Of a stretch of DNA of 5,104 nt, positions 1 to 5,020 are shown piece by piece. The number at the start of each line of letters is the position of its first letter. Positions within the stretch are counted from its first letter, which is position 1. The notes beneath the pieces are model-generated. The model was not told the origin of the DNA, did not search any database, and worked only from the letters and a program-made list of their open reading frames with translations. The DNA comes from JAGGZI01 sp964399605 (lineage in GTDB: Archaea; Aenigmatarchaeota; Aenigmatarchaeia; PWEA01; JAGHBM01), in the NCBI GenBank assembly GCA_964399605.1, contig CAYNRH010000036.1, positions 1 through 5,104 on the forward strand, in the 5' to 3' direction. A program made the translations under genes and the position numbers.

Positions 1-521
1 AAATAATCTTTCAACTTGGTTAGTGCAATTCTTCTCATGCTGATTTGGTTTTTTTCGTGGCTGGTCATCTCGCCGAAGGTTTTTGAAAATCCGTCCGGCT
101 GGAATATTGGGTCCCATCCAAAGCCGGTGCCTCTTGGTGAAACTATTTTGCCGGTGATTTTGCCTTCAAAGAAATGAATTTCTCCGCCTTTTGCGTATCC
201 TATTATTGTCTTGGCTTCCGCCCTGTTGTCTCCAAGTTTCTCAGTGATTTTGTATAGGCCTTCGTTGCCTATTGTTTTCAAGAACCACTTTATCAAAGGT
301 CCGGGCAGGCCTTTAAGGCAATCCAGATGCAGGGATGTGTCCTCAACGAAAAATTCTCCTTTTCTGTGCCTCAAAGCCTCAAGAAGTTTTGCCTTTATGA
401 TTTTCCTTGCATCAATTTCCTGTATCTCAGGCAGGTCTATATCCAGCTGTTCAACATTTCCCAGAATGGATTTAACTTCTTCAAACTTGCTTTTGTTGCC
501 TGTTATGAAGTAAAGAGTCAT
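1..521 (-). CDS. XTP/dITP pyrophosphatase (Ham1/RdgB/ITPase family), 3' end cut by window
   Basis: The family hydrolyses non-canonical purine nucleoside triphosphates (XTP, ITP, dITP) to the monophosphate plus pyrophosphate, cleansing the cytosolic nucleotide pool. Translating from the ATG at 521-519 gives 173 complete codons without a stop before the window edge; the usual family length is about 185-200 residues, so only a few residues are missing. Seen in the sequence: the N-terminal phosphate-binding TGNKSKFEE (residues 7-15), the catalytic FVEDTSL (E60, D61), LPGPLIKWF, GFGWDPIF around W136-D137, and the C-terminal EKNQISMRR. The last motif is normally S-H-R; here M162 replaces the His, which is odd because that region contacts the base. 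Bases AAAGTGAG lie just upstream of the start as a weak ribosome site. It is transcribed divergently from the gene at 591. Family assignment is very secure. Confidence 0.95.
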   Translation of the reverse strand, partial: MTLYFITGNKSKFEEVKSILGNVEQLDIDLPEIQEIDARKIIKAKLLEALRHRKGEFFVEDTSLHLDCLKGLPGPLIKWFLKTIGNEGLYKITEKLGDNRAEAKTIIGYAKGGEIHFFEGKITGKIVSPRGTGFGWDPIFQPDGFSKTFGEMTSHEKNQISMRRIALTKLKDY

Positions 522-590
522 AAACTCACTTTAATGTATATATGATGTTTATCGTTAAAATTTAAGTATTTTAAAAACGAATTTAACTTT
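522..590. promoter_or_regulatory. AT-rich divergent promoter region between XTPase and the degenerate Nudix gene
   Basis: These 69 bases separate two start codons facing away from each other, so both promoters should lie here. For the plus-strand gene, an AT-rich TATA-like stretch (ttaaaatttaagta, 555-568) sits about 25-35 bases before the ATG at 591, and no Shine-Dalgarno motif precedes that ATG, which fits a leaderless archaeal transcript. For the minus-strand gene, a TATATAT run at 537-543 and weak GTGAG bases lie before the ATG at 521, but the run is rather close to the start. The exact boxes are inference. Confidence 0.35.
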
Positions 591-1013
591 ATGGAATGGA
601 AAAAATTTGATAAGGGAGTGTTTCTCGTTAATGTATTGGGAATTATTTATGACCCGAAATCAAGAAAAATACTCATAGGAAAGAGAGAAAACGATCCGTA
701 CATAAAAGAATTATCATGGGTCTTTCCCGGTGGAAGACCTGAATATAAGGAAGATTTAGAATTTTACCTGAAGAAGCAAATCAAAATAAAAACTGGCTTA
801 GATGTTGATGTGAAAAAAGTTGTTTTTGCAAAAACTTATCCCGAGAAAAGAGAGTTTTTATCGATATACTATCTTTGTGAGGTTGTTGGTGGCGAGGAAA
901 AACCCGAAGAAAAATTAGTGGAATTAAAGTGGATTGAGCCTACGGAAGTAAAAAAATACTTTACAACTTCCTTGCATCCAAAGCTTTTAAAATATTTGAA
1001 GACCTTGGAGTAA
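591..1013 (+). CDS. Nudix-fold protein with degenerate catalytic box (possible pseudo-enzyme)
   Basis: This is a 140-residue cytosolic protein with the layout of a small Nudix hydrolase: an N-terminal strand pair with LIGKRE (28-33), WVFPGG (43-48), the Nudix-box helix, and a C-terminal part with LKWIEP. The Nudix box should read G-x5-E-x7-R-E-U-x-E-E-x-G-U. Here G48, E54, G69 and L70 fit, but Arg is K62 and the three metal-binding or catalytic Glu are Q63, I66 and K67. A normal Mg-dependent Nudix reaction therefore looks unlikely, although the fold and spacing are intact and the reading frame is undamaged. It may bind a nucleotide or nucleotide-sugar as a sensor, or have a relocated catalytic base; its substrate is unknown. 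No ribosome site precedes the ATG, suggesting a leaderless transcript. The small membrane-protein gene follows on the same strand. Confidence 0.85.
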   Translation: MEWKKFDKGVFLVNVLGIIYDPKSRKILIGKRENDPYIKELSWVFPGGRPEYKEDLEFYLKKQIKIKTGLDVDVKKVVFAKTYPEKREFLSIYYLCEVVGGEEKPEEKLVELKWIEPTEVKKYFTTSLHPKLLKYLKTLE

Positions 1014-1068
1014 TCAGGGAAAATATTTGTTCAATTTTATCTTCGCAGAATTTCTGGAAATTGCATCT

Positions 1069-1290
1069 ATGATATCAAGTATTATTAGATGTGGTTTCTC
1101 GTGGAAGAATGCCAAGAAGAAAAAAGTTAAGAAAAAACTTAAAAATACAGTGATCGGTGCTTTTGCTATGATTGTACTTTTTTATTTTGTTTATGCACTT
1201 GCACCATTTGGAGATAATCTCATCTTGGCTGGAAGTGCTTTTATTTTAGTGCTGGTTTTTGTGATATATGCTTCTGTGAAAACAAAATAA
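1069..1290 (+). CDS. small two-helix membrane protein, function unknown
   Basis: This small protein is not one I recognise. From the ATG at 1069 it has 73 residues: a short N-terminus, a strongly basic block (residues 13-25, nine Lys with KKKK and KKK runs), then two hydrophobic segments at about 27-45 and 50-69 joined by a short APFGDN turn. By the positive-inside rule the lysine-rich part should be cytoplasmic. An upstream in-frame TTG at 1027 would give 87 residues and lies only 13 bases after the preceding stop, with weak GGGA bases ahead of it. I prefer the ATG because TTG starts are rarer, but cannot exclude the longer form. It probably shares a transcript with the degenerate Nudix gene. 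It ends 7 bases before the end of the opposing Nudix gene. Confidence 0.6.
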   Translation: MISSIIRCGFSWKNAKKKKVKKKLKNTVIGAFAMIVLFYFVYALAPFGDNLILAGSAFILVLVFVIYASVKTK

Positions 1291-1297
1291 AAAACAA
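1278..1297 (-). terminator. T-rich tract after the phosphoesterase-Nudix pair
   Basis: Read on the minus strand, the 20 bases directly after the stop at 1298 are very T-rich (TTGTTTTTTATTTTG and onward). Archaeal polymerase terminates at such T-tracts without needing a hairpin. The tract overlaps the last codons of the opposing membrane-protein gene, as expected for tightly convergent genes. The call rests on composition only. Confidence 0.35.
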
Positions 1298-1792
1298 TTA
1301 CTCATCTTTGAAGAGCTCAACATACTTCTTCATGTCATTTAAAAAATATTCTGGGTTTGATTCAAGCATTTTAATTAATTCTTCTTTAGAAAACCATTTC
1401 ACCCTATCAACTTCTTCCTTCTGAATCCTGAACTCGCTTATTTTTTTATCAATTGTGAGAATAAACCATTGGCAGAAAAAATTATGTTTGCCATAGGTTC
1501 TCACCTTTGGGCCCTTAACTGGTTTAATGCCTTTCAATCCAAGTTCTTCCTCAGCCTCTCTGACTATATTTTCTTCATAAGATTCTCCATTTCCCACTGT
1601 TCCAGCAACAGAAGGTCCCCATTTACCAGGATCATTCTTTTTAGTTAACGCTCTTTTTGCCAACAATACATCTCCCCTGGAATTTTTAATCCATAATGCT
1701 GACACTCTGTATATATCATCCGGTTTAATTTTTCCTCTTTCTTTGTAACCGATTGTATTATCATTCTCGTCGACAACAGTTATCTCTTCCAT
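1298..1792 (-). CDS. Nudix hydrolase, YfcD/Idi-like subfamily, intact Nudix box
   Basis: This 164-residue cytosolic protein opens with VVDENDNTIGYKERG (6-20), typical of Nudix proteins resembling E. coli YfcD and often labelled isopentenyl-diphosphate isomerase-like. The Nudix box is complete: G64, E70, R78, E79, E82, E83, G85, L86, so Mg-dependent hydrolysis of a nucleoside-diphosphate-linked compound is expected. The substrate cannot be read from the sequence. True type-1 IPP isomerase needs a catalytic Cys in its TNTCCSHP segment; here the equivalent stretch is WGPSVAGTV (58-66) with no Cys, so isomerase activity is unlikely. It begins 4 bases after the stop of the 3'-phosphoesterase gene, with GGAG at 1806-1803 as ribosome site, so the two are almost certainly one transcript. 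Confidence 0.9.
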   Translation of the reverse strand: MEEITVVDENDNTIGYKERGKIKPDDIYRVSALWIKNSRGDVLLAKRALTKKNDPGKWGPSVAGTVGNGESYEENIVREAEEELGLKGIKPVKGPKVRTYGKHNFFCQWFILTIDKKISEFRIQKEEVDRVKWFSKEELIKMLESNPEYFLNDMKKYVELFKDE

Positions 1793-1796
1793 TTAT

Positions 1797-2171
1797 TCAC
1801 TTCTCCTTTGCTTTGAACAACAGCCAGTCTTTCTCCCCGGCTTTTTTGAATTTCAGAATCGTGTAACGCCCCTTAAGTTTTTTTCCATGGAGAATAAAAA
1901 CAATTTTGTAATCTTTCCTGCTCTCTATCTCATATTCTCCGGAATCCCAAATCTCAACTTTTCCTGCACCGTAAAGACCTTCGGGAATCTCTCCCTCAAA
2001 ATCTATGTAACCCAGGTCATGGTCTTCAACTTGCACAGCCAGATGCTTAACTCCTTCCTCAGTGGGAATTCCCTTGGGAACAGCCCAGCTCTTCAGAACC
2101 CCGTCCATCTCTAAACGAAGGTCGTAATGGAGATGAGAGGCGTAGTGTTTTTGAACAACGAATCGTGGCAT
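1797..2171 (-). CDS. stand-alone LigD-type 3'-phosphoesterase (DNA end healing)
   Basis: This is the PE domain of bacterial LigD as a free protein, here 124 residues. The family removes 3'-phosphate and 3'-monoribonucleotide from DNA ends with a Mn-type metal, preparing breaks for sealing. The start MPRFVVQKH is the standard opening of these proteins. Residues matching the Pseudomonas LigD active site, with identical spacing, are H9, H15, D17, R19 (in HLHYDLRLE), H51 and Y55 (in EDHDLGY), followed by EGEIPEGLYGAG. All key residues are present, so activity is expected. I start at the ATG at 2171; a GTG at 2180 would add three residues but departs from the family start. No ribosome site is seen, suggesting a leaderless mRNA from the AT-rich gap upstream. 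No ligase or Ku gene is in the window; the partner is the downstream Nudix gene. Confidence 0.93.
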   Translation of the reverse strand: MPRFVVQKHYASHLHYDLRLEMDGVLKSWAVPKGIPTEEGVKHLAVQVEDHDLGYIDFEGEIPEGLYGAGKVEIWDSGEYEIESRKDYKIVFILHGKKLKGRYTILKFKKAGEKDWLLFKAKEK

Positions 2172-2180
2172 AACTAACAC

Positions 2181-2211
2181 AAATAAAAATTAGAAAAAGA
2201 AGAATAAAAAA
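2181..2211 (-). terminator. T-rich tract after the 70-residue gene; also likely promoter of the phosphoesterase gene
   Basis: On the minus strand, the 31 bases immediately after the stop of the small gene are nearly all T and A (T6, then T5 and T5 runs). This is the composition of an archaeal intrinsic terminator for the upstream operon and small gene. The same tract lies 10-40 bases before the ATG at 2171, where the TATA box of a leaderless phosphoesterase mRNA would be expected, so the two roles may overlap. No hairpin is visible. Confidence 0.4.
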
Positions 2212-2424
2212 TTAGCTATTTTTATAGGGGACTCCTGTTTTAGCTTCATAAGCTTTAACAAGCTCTCCATATCTGCCATTAGCCATCAACTGTTCCGTAG
2301 TGCCGTCTTTATTCGCACCGTCTAAATAACCTTTAATCTCATCTGGAGCCATACACCCCGCTGGTACTTCATATCCTGGCGTACATTCTACTCCAATATT
2401 TCTTTTTAAAAATCTTCCAAACAT
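2212..2424 (-). CDS. unrecognised 70-residue soluble protein
   Basis: I do not recognise this family. From the ATG at 2424 it is 70 residues: a basic start (MFGRFLKRNIG), two Cys at 14 and 24 separated by a Pro/Gly-rich loop (CTPGYEVPAGC), then predicted helices around 27-36 and 43-63, ending GVPYKNS. There is no signal peptide or membrane segment. The start is chosen for GGTGA at 2434-2430, five bases ahead of the ATG, and a TATA box at a sensible distance. A longer form from the ATG at 2472 would overlap the previous stop as ATGA and add 16 residues (MITLYNSFTNYIVVTI), but those codons cover the TATA box. The clear expression signals and clean composition suggest a real gene. Two Cys could form a disulfide or half of a metal site; this is speculation. 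Confidence 0.72.
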   Translation of the reverse strand: MFGRFLKRNIGVECTPGYEVPAGCMAPDEIKGYLDGANKDGTTEQLMANGRYGELVKAYEAKTGVPYKNS

Positions 2425-2429
2425 TATTG

Positions 2430-2464
2430 TCACCACTATATAGTTAGTAAAACTATTATATAAA
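2430..2464 (-). promoter_or_regulatory. TATA box and Shine-Dalgarno site of the 70-residue gene
   Basis: On the minus strand, TTTATATA (2464-2457) is close to the archaeal consensus box. Transcription would start about 24-26 bases further on, near 2436, leaving a leader of about a dozen bases that contains GTGGTGA (2436-2430), which pairs with the archaeal 16S tail, five bases before the ATG at 2424. The box lies just past the end of the deacetylase operon, so the small gene probably has its own promoter as well as possible read-through. Confidence 0.55.
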
Positions 2465-2468
2465 GTTA

Positions 2469-3275
2469 TCATTTCCCAGTTTTTTCCCTTTTTAACTCGG
2501 TGAAACCGATCAACTTAACCTTCATTTTTTTCAATCTTTCCTTAAATCCTGGTTTCATCATCAAAGCAAGAGTTCTCGCTCTCTGCCACTGGTATTCTGT
2601 AACCTTGAGGAGCTCTAAGTCAACAAAACCAGGCATTGCAACTATTTCTGTTGTGCCCTCAGGAAGCTTTTTTATGAAAACATCTATTACATCCATGTCT
2701 ATATTTAAGCCCTCGTAAAAATCAATTGGAGCAAGATTATCAGGCATGATCACCCCAGCCCTTTTTAATTCAACCTCAGCGGCATAATTGGGCCTGAAGT
2801 TCCAGTAAGGTATTCTTACAGGAATTTTATATTTTACTGCAATCTTTTTAAAGACTGACAGAACCTTTGGGTCTCCGTGCTCGCACTTATGGGAATCAAG
2901 ATGTGTGGGCAACTTACCAAAAGTTCTTCTGAATAGCTTGAATTGTGCCATTATTTCCCTTTCAACTTCCCCTGCATCTGCCTTATCAAAAAGGGAAAAA
3001 TCCCACCTGCTCAAATTCGGCCTGTGAAAAACTTTGCCATTACACAAGCTTTTAACTTTATTTACTGGAGAAACAGGAGAATATGAGGTCAAATTTACAT
3101 GAAGACCTACAGGCATTTTATTCTTTTTTACAATGTTGACTGCATCTCTAACGGCAGGCCCATTCATGAGTATGGACGTGTCTGTAACAACTCCGTTCTT
3201 ATAGGCAAGTAAAATCCCTTCATTAACTCCTTCTGACATTCCTAAATCATCTGCGCATATAATCAACTTCCGCAT
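2469..3275 (-). CDS. YdjC/ChbG-family carbohydrate deacetylase, second tandem copy
   Basis: The family removes N-acetyl groups from amino sugars with a metal-dependent (beta/alpha)-barrel enzyme. This 268-residue copy has ICADDLG (6-12), GLHVNLT (57-63) and THLDSHKCEHGDP (124-136), giving metal ligands D10, H59 and H129. Two departures from the family: the third His of the D-S-H-x-H-x-H motif is C131, and the C-terminal E-x-x-x-H-P-G motif reads EIVAMPG, with M214 where His is usual. Activity may be altered. The closest relative is the gene just upstream, with H59, H125, H129 and H133 at identical positions. Its ATG lies inside that gene (29-base overlap), with GAGGT at 3287-3283 as ribosome site, so translation is probably coupled. 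There is no signal peptide; it is probably cytosolic. The sugar substrate is unknown. Confidence 0.9.
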   Translation of the reverse strand: MRKLIICADDLGMSEGVNEGILLAYKNGVVTDTSILMNGPAVRDAVNIVKKNKMPVGLHVNLTSYSPVSPVNKVKSLCNGKVFHRPNLSRWDFSLFDKADAGEVEREIMAQFKLFRRTFGKLPTHLDSHKCEHGDPKVLSVFKKIAVKYKIPVRIPYWNFRPNYAAEVELKRAGVIMPDNLAPIDFYEGLNIDMDVIDVFIKKLPEGTTEIVAMPGFVDLELLKVTEYQWQRARTLALMMKPGFKERLKKMKVKLIGFTELKREKTGK

Positions 3276-4119
3276 GGAAAATACCTCTTTCTGGTTTATA
3301 CCTGTTTACAACACCCTTCCAGTTCACTGGTGTAAGTCTGTTATCTTTCAGGACCCTGCTCAGCCTTGGGTCCAAAAGTGCTATCAGGTCTTTCACCCTC
3401 TGCCAGTTCAAAGAGCTTGAGAAAAGCAAATCCTTATCCATAAAACCAATGTGACATATAACTTCAATGGTACCCTTTGGCATCCTATCAATTACTTTAA
3501 GGAACTCGTCCATGAGTGGAACAGGACTCTCTCTCAGGTCATCATTGAATATATTCATAAATATGGCATTGGTGGTCTTTATCCTGCTCCTTTTAAGCAA
3601 TGTTTCAGCGGCATAGTTGGATATTATACCATTCTTAGAGCTCATCCATATCGGCAATCTCACGGGTATCTTATATTCCTTTGCTATCTCCATAACTGTA
3701 TCAAGTATCTTTGGGTCCCCATGGATGCCGTGATGGGAGCTTATGTGAGTTGGCCTTTTGCCGACAATTTCTTTGAAATAGTCAAATTGCGCATATATCT
3801 CTTTTTCTATCTCTGATTTTTTCGCCATGGTTAAAAATTCGTATACATCGTCAACTGTTTTTATTTTTTTGAAATTACCTTTTTTATCTATTAAAGAGCT
3901 TATGTTGTATTTGGAGATTGGCTTAAACTTAGTGAGGTTGAGATGAATACCTATATTATATTTCTTTCCACTTATGAGACTCAAGGCGTGCTCAATTTCA
4001 GGGGCGTTAACAGCCATAGAGATTTCTGACACTGGACCATGGTCGTATCCAAGAACTATCCCTTCGTTCACTCCCTTTGTCCAGCCGAAGTCATCGGCAG
4101 TGAAAATTATATTTTTCAT
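3247..4119 (-). CDS. YdjC/ChbG-family carbohydrate deacetylase, first tandem copy
   Basis: This 290-residue metal-dependent sugar deacetylase of the YdjC/ChbG/HpnK type carries FTADDFG (6-12), IGIHLNLT (56-63), THISSHHGIH (124-133) and EVICHIGFMD (219-228). The putative ligands D10, H59 and H129 and the C-terminal H223 are present, but the Asp of the family's D-S-H triplet is S127 and the next motif His is G131. It retains the C-terminal His that the neighbouring copy lacks. Relative to the sister gene it has an insert after about residue 160 and a longer C-terminal tail. The start is set by GGAGG at 4130-4126, six bases ahead of the ATG at 4119, and by the ATGA overlap with the PAP2 stop; the open frame runs further upstream, but that part is the PAP2 gene in another frame. 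No export signal is seen. The substrate may be a lipid-linked or surface amino sugar (inference). Confidence 0.92.
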   Translation of the reverse strand: MKNIIFTADDFGWTKGVNEGIVLGYDHGPVSEISMAVNAPEIEHALSLISGKKYNIGIHLNLTKFKPISKYNISSLIDKKGNFKKIKTVDDVYEFLTMAKKSEIEKEIYAQFDYFKEIVGKRPTHISSHHGIHGDPKILDTVMEIAKEYKIPVRLPIWMSSKNGIISNYAAETLLKRSRIKTTNAIFMNIFNDDLRESPVPLMDEFLKVIDRMPKGTIEVICHIGFMDKDLLFSSSLNWQRVKDLIALLDPRLSRVLKDNRLTPVNWKGVVNRYKPERGIFHAEVDYMRR

Positions 4120-4571
4120 ATAAGCCCTCCAACAATTATTACAATATACCCGATTATTAAACCTAAAATACCACCAACCAGCAAATCCGTAGCATGATGT
4201 CTTTTGAGGTAATATCTGGAAAAGCAAATGAGCGTTGCCGTAATCCACAACAAAATTTTAGCCAAGAAAGGCAAACCCTGAGCCAGCACTATTGCAATAA
4301 TTCCTGCCCTTGCTGCATGAATGCTTGGAAAGGATGACTCGTCCAGCCTTTCATAAAGGTTTTTGAATTTTCTCCTGGTTCTTCCCGGCCTTGCCCTAAA
4401 ATAAAAAAATCTTATACCAAAAATTACAATCTGAGACAGAACAACAGCCAATAAAAATTCCAAGGCAATTGTCATCTTGTCAAGAGCCAAAAGGAATAAA
4501 AATATCAATCCAATTACGGATAAGCCACCAAAAGAAGTCATATCCCTCATCCAGATATCCATCAGACTCAT
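4116..4571 (-). CDS. PAP2-family membrane phosphatase
   Basis: This 151-residue integral membrane phosphatase of the PAP2 superfamily acts on lipid phosphates such as phosphatidate or polyprenyl diphosphates. The three signature motifs are present: R54-x6-R61-P62 (Lys replaced by Arg in the first position), P82-S83-I84-H85 (Gly of PSGH replaced by Ile) and S118-R119-x5-H125-x3-D129. Catalytic H85, R119, H125 and D129 are all kept. Hydrophobic segments lie at about 17-30, 34-53, 90-117 (probably two) and 131-150. The start is the ATG at 4571, six bases after GGAGGTG; a GTG at 4580 lies inside that ribosome site and is less likely. Its ATG overlaps the stop of the upstream Nudix gene as ATGA, and its own stop overlaps the first deacetylase start in the same way. 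Within the operon, dephosphorylation of a lipid carrier is plausible; the exact substrate is unknown. Confidence 0.92.
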   Translation of the reverse strand: MSLMDIWMRDMTSFGGLSVIGLIFLFLLALDKMTIALEFLLAVVLSQIVIFGIRFFYFRARPGRTRRKFKNLYERLDESSFPSIHAARAGIIAIVLAQGLPFLAKILLWITATLICFSRYYLKRHHATDLLVGGILGLIIGYIVIIVGGLI

Positions 4572-5020
4572 CTTGTCCACCTCCTCAAACTACTTTTGTA
4601 TCTGTTAAATAAAAAGTCTTGTGCCTTCCTTAGAGTATTTTTTGAATTTTCAAAATTAAGTTTGTCCATAGCCTCTTCAAATGGGAGCCATTCATAGCCA
4701 ATATGCTCCTCTGAGATTTTAACTTCGCCTGTTTTTGCCTCTGCCAAAAAGAAAATAACCTTTTTGTTGACAACTTCCCCTTCCCTTCTGTAAAACCAGG
4801 AGACAACTTCCCTGAAATCACCGATGAAATTAACATCCAAGCCAGTTTCTTCCTTTATTTCCCGCTTTGCAGCCTCTTCCTCACTCTCGCCTTCCTCAAC
4901 ATTTCCCCTTGGAAAGTCATAGTAGTCACTCTTGTAGTGGTACTTCAGGAGAAGATAAAGAATTTTACCATCAGAATCCCTTCTGAAGACGACAGCACCT
5001 GAAGATTTCTCATGAATCAT
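4568..5020 (-). CDS. Nudix hydrolase, Ap4A-hydrolase (diadenosine tetraphosphatase)-like
   Basis: This 150-residue protein resembles asymmetric Ap4A hydrolases (NUDT2-type): it opens with SSGAVVFRR (6-14), then YLLLKYHYKSDYYDFPRGNVEEGE (22-45 region), then a full Nudix box with G39, E45, R53, E54, E57, E58, G60 and L61. The FPRGNVEEGE segment corresponds to the PKGHVE motif of that subfamily. Expected reaction: cleavage of dinucleoside polyphosphates to ATP plus AMP, or a related nucleotide diphosphate. The C-terminal YEWLPFEEA is also typical. Its ATG overlaps the SGNH gene stop as ATGA, and its own stop overlaps the PAP2 start. Its last codons, RRWTR, carry the PAP2 ribosome site. Bases GTGAT just ahead of the start are a partial ribosome site. 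Confidence 0.92.
   Translation of the reverse strand: MIHEKSSGAVVFRRDSDGKILYLLLKYHYKSDYYDFPRGNVEEGESEEEAAKREIKEETGLDVNFIGDFREVVSWFYRREGEVVNKKVIFFLAEAKTGEVKISEEHIGYEWLPFEEAMDKLNFENSKNTLRKAQDFLFNRYKSSLRRWTR
4577..4585 (-). promoter_or_regulatory. very strong Shine-Dalgarno site of the PAP2 gene, inside the Nudix coding region
   Basis: On the minus strand AGGAGGTGG nearly matches the full complement of the 16S rRNA tail. It lies six bases ahead of the ATG at 4571 and also encodes Arg-Arg-Trp near the end of the Nudix protein. It decides the PAP2 start in favour of 4571. Confidence 0.7.

Noticed and set aside
211..545. Two plus-strand open frames of 100 and 72 codons opposite the XTP pyrophosphatase
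   Set aside because: The minus strand carries a full set of family motifs here. The plus frames encode low-complexity Ser/Leu/Phe-rich peptides with no motif and overlap each other.
1298..1792. Isopentenyl-diphosphate isomerase assignment for the Nudix gene
   Set aside because: The catalytic Cys region of type-1 isomerase is absent (WGPSVAGTV instead), so a YfcD-like Nudix hydrolase is the safer call.
1887..2114. Plus-strand 75-codon open frame
   Set aside because: It is the antisense shadow of the 3'-phosphoesterase gene.
2314..2350. Possible EF-hand calcium loop (DGANKDGTTEQL) in the 70-residue protein
   Set aside because: The ligand spacing does not match positions 1, 3, 5 and 12 of an EF-hand loop in any register.
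2500..2718. Plus-strand 72-codon open frame
   Set aside because: It is antisense to the second deacetylase and shows no recognisable motif.
3451..3816. Plus-strand 121-codon open frame
   Set aside because: It lies wholly opposite the first deacetylase, whose motifs are clear; the plus product resembles no family and has no ribosome site.
4120..4248. N-terminal extension of the first deacetylase (43 extra residues)
   Set aside because: The extra part is Trp/Cys/Asn-rich translation of the PAP2 gene in another frame. The GGAGG site and the family start MKNIIFTADDFG place the start at 4119.
4630..4836. Minus-strand 68-codon frame inside the Ap4A-type Nudix gene
   Set aside because: It is a shifted reading of the same DNA; the Nudix frame has a complete catalytic box.
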